From positions 1 through 5,252 of the forward strand of contig JAJQAT010000146.1 in assembly GCA_021203665.1 (NCBI GenBank): a DNA stretch of 5,252 bases, given 5' to 3'. The translations under genes and the position numbers were made by a program. The notes below the pieces were generated by a model that saw only the letters and a list, made by a program, of their open reading frames with translations, was not told the origin of the DNA and did no database searches. The first letter of the stretch is position 1. Every line of letters starts with the position of its first letter. Of this stretch, positions 1-5,252 are shown piece after piece. Source of the stretch: Bacillota bacterium (GTDB taxonomy: Bacteria; Bacillota; Clostridia; UBA1381).

Positions 1-63
1 GTCTACACAAACAAACCGCCGATAAGCAACAACGGCGTTGACATATCCGCTCATAAAGCGTAA
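1..63 (+). CDS. Possible C-terminal end of an unidentified protein (partial, cut by window edge)
   Basis: Frame 1 is open from the first base to a TAA at 61-63 and gives 20 residues ending in VDISAHKA. The other two plus frames hit stops within about 40 bases. Codon choice (AAC, CCG, ATA, GCG) resembles the real genes nearby, and a hairpin begins right at the stop, as expected for a gene end. The piece is too short to assign a family. An alternative is that these bases are non-coding or belong to a minus-strand gene: the minus frame from ATG 54-52 also stays open to the edge, but has no good ribosome binding site. Confidence 0.3.
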   Translation, partial: VYTNKPPISNNGVDISAHKA

Positions 64-84
64 AGAGCGTCCTTACCGCTCTTT
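62..84. terminator. Hairpin terminator between convergent gene ends, probably bidirectional
   Basis: A perfect 8-bp inverted repeat, AAAGAGCG (62-69) and CGCTCTTT (77-84), encloses a 7-base loop. The ATPase stop codon (73-75, minus) lies in the loop, and the left-hand candidate gene's TAA (61-63) abuts the other arm. The T run on each strand is short and partly inside the stem, so the hairpin fits a modest intrinsic terminator used from both sides. No RNA evidence is available. Confidence 0.5.
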
Positions 85-2652
85 GCCGCCGTATACCGCA
101 GACGTGACAAGCTTTTGCAGCTCCACAATCACAATCGGCATAAGCGACAACGCTCCGGCAATGCTCCAACCCGCCGCTCCCAGAGGAACAGCGCCGAAAA
201 CAGCGGCAAGCTTCGGGATTGAAATTACCGAAATCTCAAGAACAAGTCCCGCTATAAGCGACAGAACAAGATACGGATTTTTAAATAATCCCGCCTTAAT
301 TACCGAATGCTCGCTGCGCATATTGAACGCGTGCACAAGCTGAGATATGCTCAGCACGGCGAAAGCCATGGTTCTGCCGGTTGTAAGTCCTCCGAGCACA
401 TTCGCGCCGACAGAGAACGCCAAAAGCGCCAGCGCGCCTATCATAAGTCCCTCGAATATAATCGCCGCCCATAATCCGTCCGCGAAAAGTCCCTTTTTCG
501 GAGGGCGCGGTTTTCTTTCCATAATATCGTCCTCGGGCGCGTCAAGTCCGAGAGCGAGGGCGGGCAGCGAGTCTGTAACGAGATTTACCCATAAAAGCTG
601 TATCGCGGTCAAGGGCGAGGACCAACCGAACATTATTCCCGAAAATATTGTAAGTATTTCGCCTATATTGCTTGACAGCAAAAATTGAACCGCCTTTTTG
701 ATATTCGCGAATATGCACCTGCCCTCACGGACGGCGTATACAACAGTGGCGAAATTATCGTCGGTAAGCACCATATCCGAGGCGGATTTTGCCACATCGG
801 TACCGGTGATACCCATACTGCACCCTATATCCGCGGCGGCGAGAGCCGGAGCGTCGTTCACGCCGTCGCCGGTCATTGCCACAATTTCGCCGTTCGCCTT
901 GAGCGCCTTTACGATTTTCATTTTATGGCTCGGAGTTACGCGGGCGAATATGCTGTATTTGTTTATTGTGCGCGCAAGCTCCGTATCGGAAGCTTTGTCA
1001 AGCTCCTCACCGGTCATAATTTCCGCTTCGCTTTCGGCGATTCCTATACGCTTCGCGATTGAAAACGCCGTGCCGGCATGGTCGCCCGTTATCATAACGG
1101 AGCGTATACCCGCTTTTTTACAGCGTTCAACGGACAGCTTTGCCTCCGCTCTCGGAGGATCCTCCATGCCTATAAGACCGATAAACACCATATTATCTTC
1201 ATTAATGGGAGATTTTATGTAATCGTCGCGGAAGCATACCGCTATTACCCTAAGTCCCTCGGACGTCATTTTCGCGTTTTCGGAGAGTATTTTTTTCCTG
1301 CCTCGGCTTGAAAGAGGCACAGCCTTTTCCCCGTTGTATACGCTTTGACATAAGGGCAGGACAAATTCAAGCGCGCCCTTTACAATGGTCTTATAGCCTT
1401 TTATGTCGCGGTGCATCGTAGTCATACGCTTTCGGGTGGAGTCAAAGGGTATCTCATCTATGCGCCGGTATTTTTTGTCGAGCGCCGCTTTATCAAAACC
1501 GTTATTTTTTGCCGCCGTCAAAAGAGCGGCTTCCGTGGGACTTCTATGTCCCTCATCGTCGCAGCACATCGCGCAAAGACGGTACAGCATTTTCTCATCC
1601 TCGGTATATACCGCGGTTACGGTCATTTTGTTTTGCGTAAGAGTGCCTGTTTTGTCGGAGCATATTACCGATGCGCTCCCGAGCGTTTCGACCGACGGCA
1701 GATTGCGCACAATCGCGTTGTGCTTCGACATACGCATCACGCCTATCGCAAGCATTATTGTAACTATCGCGGGCAGACCCTCGGGAATAGCCGCCACGGC
1801 AAGCGAAACCGCCGTCATAAACATATCGAACGGAGGAAGATGACGGAACAGTCCGACAATAAATATAACCAAGCAAATTATAAGCGCCGCGATTCCGAGC
1901 GTTTTGCCGGTATCGGCAAGCTTTTTTTGCAGAGGTGTCTGCTCCGTTTCATCGGCAAGCAGAAGATTGGCGATATGTCCGACCTCGGTGTTCATACCGG
2001 TGCCGGTTACAATGCCGCTGCCCTTGCCGCCGGTGACGGAGCCGGAGGAAAGCACAATATTTTTCCTGTCGCCGAGCGGGGCGAACTCATCAAGAATAAT
2101 ATCCGCGTTTTTTTCTGCGTTTATCGATTCACCCGTAAGAGAGGACTCGTCTATCGTAAGATTGTTGGCGGTTATAAGGCGGCAGTCCGCCGCCACAAGG
2201 TCGCCCGCCGACAGTATAAGTATATCGCCGGGGACAACGTCCGCCGCGTTTATTGTAAGCTCGTTTCCGCTGCGGAGTACGCAGGCGTGCGGCGATGACA
2301 GCCTTTTTAAAGCGTCAAGACTTTTTTCGGCGCGCCTTTCCTGTATAACGCCCAAAAGCGCGTTTAAAACCACAATGGCAAGTATAATGACAGGCTCGGC
2401 AATGTCGGCATCGCCCTGCATAAGAGATGTGGCAAAGGATACCGCCGCCGCGGCAAGAAGTATGATTATCATAAAATCATTGAACTGCTCAAGAAATTTT
2501 ATGAATATATTTTTCCTTTTTTTCTCTTTAAGCTCGTTTTTGCCGTACCGCGCAAGACGCTTTTTTGCCTCCTCCGTTGTAAGACCGGTTTTTATGTCGG
2601 TTTTAAGCTCCTGCGCGGTTTGCTTGATTGTGATATTATGGTATGTTTTCAT
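73..2652 (-). CDS. P-type Ca2+-transporting ATPase (P2A, SERCA/PMR1-like)
   Basis: This 859-residue pump is full length for bacterial calcium ATPases; it hydrolyses ATP to export Ca2+ across the cytoplasmic membrane. The order is N-terminal cation-ATPase domain (about 5-45), M1-M2 (about 50-103), actuator domain with TGES (173-176), M3-M4 with IPEGLP (289-294, Glu291), phosphorylation site CSDKTGTLT (Asp333), nucleotide domain with KGA (425-427), then TGD (522-524), DPPR (498-501) and TGDGVNDAPAL (594-604), and six more membrane helices. Ca2+ ligands equivalent to SERCA Glu309, Asn768, Glu771, Asn796, Thr799 and Asp800 are present as Glu291, Asn662, Glu665, Asn690, Thr693 and Asp694; the Glu908 position appears to be Gln771. 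M5 and M6 (SSNIGE, NLVTDSLPALALG) point to Ca2+ rather than Na+/K+, although Mn2+ transport is possible. The ATG start is set by GGGAGG six bases upstream (2659-2664). The gene stands alone, divergent from the next gene. Confidence 0.96.
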   Translation of the reverse strand: MKTYHNITIKQTAQELKTDIKTGLTTEEAKKRLARYGKNELKEKKRKNIFIKFLEQFNDFMIIILLAAAAVSFATSLMQGDADIAEPVIILAIVVLNALLGVIQERRAEKSLDALKRLSSPHACVLRSGNELTINAADVVPGDILILSAGDLVAADCRLITANNLTIDESSLTGESINAEKNADIILDEFAPLGDRKNIVLSSGSVTGGKGSGIVTGTGMNTEVGHIANLLLADETEQTPLQKKLADTGKTLGIAALIICLVIFIVGLFRHLPPFDMFMTAVSLAVAAIPEGLPAIVTIMLAIGVMRMSKHNAIVRNLPSVETLGSASVICSDKTGTLTQNKMTVTAVYTEDEKMLYRLCAMCCDDEGHRSPTEAALLTAAKNNGFDKAALDKKYRRIDEIPFDSTRKRMTTMHRDIKGYKTIVKGALEFVLPLCQSVYNGEKAVPLSSRGRKKILSENAKMTSEGLRVIAVCFRDDYIKSPINEDNMVFIGLIGMEDPPRAEAKLSVERCKKAGIRSVMITGDHAGTAFSIAKRIGIAESEAEIMTGEELDKASDTELARTINKYSIFARVTPSHKMKIVKALKANGEIVAMTGDGVNDAPALAAADIGCSMGITGTDVAKSASDMVLTDDNFATVVYAVREGRCIFANIKKAVQFLLSSNIGEILTIFSGIMFGWSSPLTAIQLLWVNLVTDSLPALALGLDAPEDDIMERKPRPPKKGLFADGLWAAIIFEGLMIGALALLAFSVGANVLGGLTTGRTMAFAVLSISQLVHAFNMRSEHSVIKAGLFKNPYLVLSLIAGLVLEISVISIPKLAAVFGAVPLGAAGWSIAGALSLMPIVIVELQKLVTSAVYGGKER

Positions 2653-2677
2653 ATTAATCCTCCCGTTTGTTAATCTT

Positions 2678-2683
2678 ATGATA
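2678..2683 (-). promoter_or_regulatory. Candidate -10 box for the Ca2+-ATPase gene
   Basis: On the minus strand this reads TATCAT, five of six matches to TATAAT, and it lies about 25 bases upstream of the ATG. That would give a short leader of about 20 bases containing the GGGAGG site. I see no convincing -35 hexamer 16-18 bases upstream, so the call rests on position and a single box. Confidence 0.3.
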
Positions 2684-2765
2684 TAAATATTCCGTATTGA
2701 CAGGCTTTATTACCGACTTGTCTTGAAAATGTAATCAAAATGTTTTAGTGTCCCCCGTAAATTTG

Positions 2766-2774
2766 TGGTACAAT
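2766..2774 (+). promoter_or_regulatory. Extended -10 promoter for the transposase-like gene
   Basis: The sequence TGGTACAAT is an extended -10 element (TG, one base, then TACAAT with five of six matches). The -35 side is weak (TTAGTG at 2745-2750, 18-base spacer), as is common when a TGn motif is present. Transcription would begin near 2781, just ahead of the AAAGGGG ribosome binding site. This also argues against the in-frame GTG at 2765 as a start, because it lies upstream of the expected transcript start. Confidence 0.55.
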
Positions 2775-2803
2775 ATAGAAAAAAGAAGAAAGGGGACAGT
2801 AAA

Positions 2804-3292
2804 ATGGCTCGTGAGGCAAGAAGGATAAGCATAAGCGGAAATTATTATGTTGTGTTAAAGGGTGAGGAGCTGTTTGTGACCGAGGAGGACAAAAAAGCGT
2901 TTCTTGAAATTCTGGAAAAGAATTTTGCCACCGGAATAGTGCACGGTTACTTTTTGGCGCATGACGAAATAAGGCTCGTTGTAAAAGAGGGCGAAAAGGG
3001 AATATCCATGACGATGAAATCCGTCACAACAAGCTACGCGAGGTATTTCAACAGAACGCATAACCGCGAGGGCAAGCTTTTTTTGGGACGCTTTGCAAGC
3101 GAACCGCTTGAAACGGAGGAGGAAATAGAGAAAAAAATTAAAACCCTCCAAAACGGTGAAGTAAAGCCGAAGAAAAGACCGGCAGTAAGAAAGACGCAAA
3201 AGCCGGCGCCGAAGCCGCCCGTAAAGGAGAAAAAGAAAGCAGAACCGAAAAAAGAGGAAAAGAAAAAAAATCTGCCGTCGTGGCTTTTGTAG
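2804..3292 (+). CDS. Degenerate REP-associated (Y1/Transposase_17-like) transposase-domain protein with Lys/Pro-rich tail
   Basis: This 162-residue protein starts at ATG 2804, eight bases after an AAAGGGG site. Residues 1-100 follow the COG1943/Transposase_17 pattern: MAREARRISISGNYYVV (1-17), EEDKKAFLEIL (27-37), GYFLAHDEIRLVV (48-60), and SYARYFNRTHNREGKLFLGRF (77-97), which matches the family's YxxYFNRRHxRxGHLFQGR. Family members carry NHxHLL in the third block. Here the two HUH histidines are Glu55 and Arg57, so metal-dependent strand cleavage is not expected. Homology then stops: the downstream YLxxxxRYxxxNPVRAG segment with the catalytic tyrosine is absent. Residues 119-156 are instead a low-complexity Lys/Pro/Glu tail, followed by LPSWLL. 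It has its own promoter and no transposon ends are visible. I infer a domesticated nucleic-acid-binding protein; a decaying transposase remnant is the alternative. Family resemblance is fairly sure; function is unknown. Confidence 0.75.
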   Translation: MAREARRISISGNYYVVLKGEELFVTEEDKKAFLEILEKNFATGIVHGYFLAHDEIRLVVKEGEKGISMTMKSVTTSYARYFNRTHNREGKLFLGRFASEPLETEEEIEKKIKTLQNGEVKPKKRPAVRKTQKPAPKPPVKEKKKAEPKKEEKKKNLPSWLL

Positions 3293-3304
3293 AGTAATAA
3301 TCCG

Positions 3305-3360
3305 ATGCCGACCCGAATAAAATAGTAATGTAATAAATTACTGTTTTGGGAGGTCGGCAT
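3305..3360 (+). promoter_or_regulatory. Long stem-loop overlapping the deacetylase ribosome binding site; possible terminator
   Basis: ATGCCGACC (3305-3313) pairs perfectly with GGTCGGCAT (3352-3360). Inside it, AAAATAGTAAT (3319-3329) pairs with ATTACTGTTTT (3337-3347), with one G-U pair and a 7-base loop. A small purine-rich internal loop (3314-3318 against 3348-3351) holds most of the GGGAGG site. The 3' arm is followed by TTTTGATTTTT, so it could end transcripts of the transposase-like gene. In read-through RNA it would partly mask the ribosome binding site of the next gene, whose TTG start lies in the T-rich tail. The pairing is read directly; either role is inference. Confidence 0.6.
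3348..3353 (+). promoter_or_regulatory. Ribosome binding site that sets the TTG start of the deacetylase
   Basis: GGGAGG sits eight bases before TTG 3362. No in-frame ATG occurs before the signal-anchor helix, and this strong site at ideal spacing supports TTG as the real start. Its last two bases are paired in the outer stem of the stem-loop at 3305-3360. Confidence 0.7.
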
Positions 3361-3361
3361 T

Positions 3362-4114
3362 TTGATTTTTGCGGTAATAAAGCTGAAGCATATAATAGCG
3401 GCGGTGCTTGCGCTCGTACTGATAAGCGCGGTATGTTTTTTCGCGCCGCGCACGGCGTCGGTTTTTCTTGTGAACGGCAGAGAGGTGCCCATCTACAGCG
3501 TGGAACGCGCCGACAACAAAATTGCGCTCACATTCGACTGCGCGTGGAATGACGATGATATAGACATAATACTTGACACGCTGGACAAGTACAACTGCAA
3601 GGCGACATTTTTCGCGGTAGGCGACTGGGCGGAAAAATATTCGGACAGCCTTAAAAAAATCAGCGAAAGGGGACATGAGATAGGAAATCATTCGTATAAC
3701 CACGCCGACTACACCCAAATGTCCGCCGAGGAGATAATAAGCGACCTTGACAAATGCGACGCCGTAATAGAGAGCGTAACCGGAACAAAGCCGTATCTTA
3801 TGCGCGCGCCGTCGGGCGGATATAACGACACGGTTATACGAGCCGCCGACGCAAGCGGCAGAGTGTATATACAGTGGTCGGTGGACGGTATCGATTACGG
3901 CGACGCGGACGCGCAGGAAATATATGACAGAACCGTTAAAAACACACAGGCAGGAGATATAATACTCATCCACAACGGCACAAAAAACACCGCAAATATT
4001 CTGCCCAAAATTTTGGAGGCGCTTGAATGCAAGTACGAATTTGCGACAATATCGGAGCTTATATATAAAGATAATTATATAATTGACAATACGGGCAAAC
4101 AAATTGAAAAATAG
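3362..4114 (+). CDS. Polysaccharide deacetylase (NodB/CE4 fold, PdaB/YlxY-like), membrane-anchored or secreted
   Basis: This 250-residue protein starts at TTG after GGGAGG. Residues 7-28 form a basic-then-hydrophobic signal or anchor helix with no clear cleavage or lipobox site, so the catalytic domain should lie outside the membrane. Known relatives remove N- or O-acetyl groups from peptidoglycan or other glycans; PdaB and YlxY types are tied to sporulation in Bacillota. The NodB motifs appear in order: TFDCAW (57-62, Asp59 as predicted base), KATFFAVGDWA (80-90), HEIGNHSYNH (105-114, with His110 and His114 as metal ligands), RAPSGGYND (148-156), SVDGIDYGD (173-181) and ILIHNG (201-206, His204). 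The classical TFDDG metal aspartate is replaced by Cys60, and the usual DW of the fourth motif is Asp178-Tyr179. Loss of the second Asp also occurs in PdaB-like proteins, so activity is uncertain. It may be co-transcribed weakly from upstream; the next gene has its own promoter. Confidence 0.9.
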   Translation: MIFAVIKLKHIIAAVLALVLISAVCFFAPRTASVFLVNGREVPIYSVERADNKIALTFDCAWNDDDIDIILDTLDKYNCKATFFAVGDWAEKYSDSLKKISERGHEIGNHSYNHADYTQMSAEEIISDLDKCDAVIESVTGTKPYLMRAPSGGYNDTVIRAADASGRVYIQWSVDGIDYGDADAQEIYDRTVKNTQAGDIILIHNGTKNTANILPKILEALECKYEFATISELIYKDNYIIDNTGKQIEK

Positions 4115-4117
4115 ATA

Positions 4118-4146
4118 TTTACAAATCCGCTTTTTGATATTATAAT
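4118..4146 (+). promoter_or_regulatory. Strong SigA-type promoter for the family 43 glycoside hydrolase
   Basis: TTTACA (4118-4123) and a perfect TATAAT (4141-4146) are separated by exactly 17 bases, starting four bases after the deacetylase stop. Transcription should begin near 4153, leaving a leader of about 26 bases with the AAAGG ribosome binding site (4165-4169). This makes the in-frame TTG at 4152, next to the predicted start point, an unlikely start codon. Confidence 0.8.
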
Positions 4147-4178
4147 ATACTTTGAAAAAAATTGAAAGGCAGATTTTT

Positions 4179-5126
4179 ATGGATAAGGATAATGAAATTG
4201 AGTATAACAATCCGCTTGTATATCAGAGAGCGGACCCTTTTGTGTATAGGCATACGGACGGATATTATTATTTTACCGGAACAATGCCGCAATATGATTG
4301 TATAGAGATAAGACGCGCCAAAACGCTTAACGAGCTTTTGACCGCCGATTCGTATGTCGTATGGAAAAAGCATACCACCGGCGAGATGGGCTCGCATATA
4401 TGGGCGCCGGAGCTGCATTATATAGACGATACCTGGTACATATATTTCACCGCCGGCGACTCGATAGACATATGGCAGATAAGACCCTATGTGCTTATGT
4501 GCCGCGACAAAAATCCTATCACCGGAAAATGGATAGAAATAGGCAGAATAGATGTCGGTATAGAAAGCTTTTCGCTTGATATGACCACATTCGTGCATAA
4601 GGGAGTGCAATATGTTTTATGGGCGCAGAAGCTTGTGGAGAACGGACCCTCGAATGTGTATATAGCGAAAATGAAAAATCCCTGGACGCTTGCCACAAAG
4701 CCGATGCTGCTTACAACTCCGGAATATTACTGGGAAAAGCAGGGCTTTGAGGTGGACGAGGGCCCCGCCGTACTCATAAGAAACGGAAAGGTTATTGTTA
4801 CATATTCCGCGTCCGATACAAGCTGGAGATACTGTATGGGTATGCTTTGGGCGGATGCCGACAGCGACCTTATGGACAGAATTTCGTGGCATAAAAGCGA
4901 CAGACCGGTGTTTATGACCTGCGAGGAAAACGAGCAGTACGGTCCGGGACATAACTGCTTTACAAGCGATAACGGAAAGGACGTTCTTATATATCACAGC
5001 AGAAATTATAAAGAGGTTGACGGCGACCCGCTTCAGGATAATAACCGCCACGCGAGAGCAAAGGCGTTCGATTACGACGAGAACGGACTGCCGGTATTTG
5101 GGGAGCCGGTAAAAAAGAATATATAA
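4179..5126 (+). CDS. Glycoside hydrolase family 43 protein (probable alpha-L-arabinofuranosidase/beta-xylosidase type), cytoplasmic
   Basis: The protein has 315 residues from ATG 4179, nine bases after AAAGG. It shows the five-bladed propeller pattern of family 43: NPLVYQRADPFVY (11-23, Asp19 the predicted general base), YYYFTGT (29-35), HIWAPELHYIDDTWYIYF (73-90), SLDMTTFVHKGVQYVLWA (132-149, Asp134 the predicted pKa-tuning aspartate), EVDEGPAVLIRNGKVIVTYS (191-210, Glu194 the predicted general acid) and YGPGHN (254-259, with the conserved His258). All three catalytic carboxylates are present. Family members remove terminal arabinose or xylose residues from plant cell-wall oligosaccharides; the exact substrate cannot be told from sequence alone, but the RADP...IEIRRAK start resembles exo-acting arabinofuranosidases. 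There is no signal peptide, so it should act on imported oligosaccharides. The length is that of a single catalytic domain with no carbohydrate-binding module. It looks monocistronic: own promoter before it, terminator after it. No transporter or regulator is in view. Confidence 0.9.
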   Translation: MDKDNEIEYNNPLVYQRADPFVYRHTDGYYYFTGTMPQYDCIEIRRAKTLNELLTADSYVVWKKHTTGEMGSHIWAPELHYIDDTWYIYFTAGDSIDIWQIRPYVLMCRDKNPITGKWIEIGRIDVGIESFSLDMTTFVHKGVQYVLWAQKLVENGPSNVYIAKMKNPWTLATKPMLLTTPEYYWEKQGFEVDEGPAVLIRNGKVIVTYSASDTSWRYCMGMLWADADSDLMDRISWHKSDRPVFMTCEENEQYGPGHNCFTSDNGKDVLIYHSRNYKEVDGDPLQDNNRHARAKAFDYDENGLPVFGEPVKKNI

Positions 5127-5146
5127 TACAGACACATCAAAATGAA

Positions 5147-5173
5147 AAACGCAGAGCTTGCCGCTCTGCGTTT
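5147..5173. terminator. Hairpin terminator after the glycoside hydrolase gene
   Basis: A perfect 11-bp stem, AAACGCAGAGC (5147-5157) with GCTCTGCGTTT (5163-5173), closes a 5-base loop 20 bases after the stop codon. The plus-strand T run is short and interrupted (TTTCTCATT). The minus-strand tail is richer in T, so the hairpin may stop transcription from both directions. Confidence 0.75.
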
Positions 5174-5206
5174 CTCATTATGAAGAAAAAAATGAAAAAA
5201 TTAGCT

Positions 5207-5233
5207 GAATTAAAATACAAGTATTTTTAATTC
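5207..5233. promoter_or_regulatory. Operator-like AT-rich inverted repeat upstream of a promoter
   Basis: Arms GAATTAAAATAC (5207-5218) and GTATTTTTAATTC (5221-5233) are complementary over 12 bp, with a 2-base centre and one extra T in the right arm. Placed ten bases before a TATAAT box, it covers the expected -35 region, the usual place for a repressor or activator dimer site. It is too AT-rich for a good terminator. I cannot name the regulator family. Confidence 0.5.
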
Positions 5234-5242
5234 TGTAGGTAG

Positions 5243-5248
5243 TATAAT
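5243..5248 (+). promoter_or_regulatory. Candidate -10 box of a gene beyond the right edge
   Basis: A perfect TATAAT lies at the window edge. No good -35 hexamer exists at 16-18 bases; that space is filled by the inverted repeat at 5207-5233, which suggests a regulated promoter. The gene it would serve is outside the window. Confidence 0.45.
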
Positions 5249-5252
5249 GTAC

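Noticed and set aside
3..44. Tiny minus-strand peptide MSTPLLLIGGLFV
   Set aside because: It has 13 codons, a poor ribosome binding site and no context to support it.
1411..2686. Long plus-strand open frames antisense to the ATPase (1411-2298 and 1904-2686)
   Set aside because: They are shadows of the strongly supported minus-strand gene, with Arg/Ser-rich translations, no recognisable domain and no start signals.
2697..2702. Perfect TTGACA on the plus strand as a -35 box
   Set aside because: No TATAAT-like hexamer follows at 16-18 bases (17 bases downstream reads GTCTTG).
2765..2803. In-frame GTG at 2765 as an earlier start for the transposase-like protein
   Set aside because: It overlaps the extended -10 element and lies before the expected transcript start. 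The ATG at 2804 has a good ribosome binding site and begins right at the family's MAR-type N terminus.
4152..4178. In-frame TTG at 4152 as start of the family 43 hydrolase
   Set aside because: It sits at the predicted transcription start point with no room for a ribosome binding site; ATG 4179 has AAAGG at proper spacing.
3338..4210. Minus-strand open frame of about 290 codons opposite the deacetylase
   Set aside because: The opposite strand has all NodB motifs. The antisense product is rich in Tyr/Arg/Val without domain features and lacks a convincing start.
4140..5135. Minus-strand open frames opposite the family 43 gene (4140-4610, 4617-5135)
   Set aside because: The plus strand has complete family 43 catalytic motifs; the antisense products show no domain and are coding shadows.
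62..5173. Hairpins at 62-84 and 5147-5173 as REP-type targets of the transposase-like protein, since both stems contain AGAGC/GCTCT-like sequence
   Set aside because: Both lie exactly at gene ends and are adequately explained as terminators. Two copies with different stems and no shared flanking tetranucleotide do not make a repeat family.

Overview
The window looks like ordinary chromosome from a Bacillota (Firmicutes) bacterium, most likely a clostridial, gut-type anaerobe. The evidence is strong purine-rich ribosome binding sites (GGGAGG twice), one TTG start, AT-rich intergenic regions with canonical TTTACA-17 bp-TATAAT promoter structure, frequent ATA isoleucine codons, and the gene families present. 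There is no taxonomic marker gene, so the placement is an inference. No rRNA, tRNA, CRISPR array, insertion sequence end or long repeat was seen.

Layout. Bases 1-63 may hold the last 20 codons of a plus-strand gene. It converges on a large minus-strand gene (73-2652) for a P-type Ca2+-transporting ATPase of the SERCA/PMR1 type. A compact hairpin (62-84) spans both stop codons and could terminate both. A divergent intergenic region (2653-2803) carries the ATPase ribosome binding site and, on the plus strand, an extended -10 promoter.

Three plus-strand genes follow. The first (2804-3292) is a 162-residue protein. Its N-terminal two thirds resemble the REP-associated/IS200-type tyrosine transposase (Y1, Transposase_17) domain. 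The HUH histidines are replaced, the C-terminal region that carries the catalytic tyrosine is missing, and a Lys/Pro-rich tail takes its place. The second (3362-4114) is a membrane-anchored or secreted polysaccharide deacetylase (NodB fold, nearest to the PdaB/YlxY sporulation group). It starts at TTG, and its ribosome binding site lies inside a long stem-loop that also resembles a terminator. The third (4179-5126) is a cytoplasmic family 43 glycoside hydrolase driven by its own strong promoter. A hairpin terminator follows it. The window ends in a short regulatory region: a near-perfect 12-bp inverted repeat just upstream of a TATAAT box, apparently the promoter/operator of a gene beyond the edge.

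The genes do not form one obvious pathway. Each of the last three seems to have its own expression signals, and the ATPase is a stand-alone unit. The most unusual item is the transposase-derived protein, which looks domesticated: the fold and DNA-contacting part appear kept, the cleavage residues lost, and a basic histone-H1-like tail added. The next most interesting are the stem-loop masking the deacetylase start and the operator-like palindrome at the right edge.
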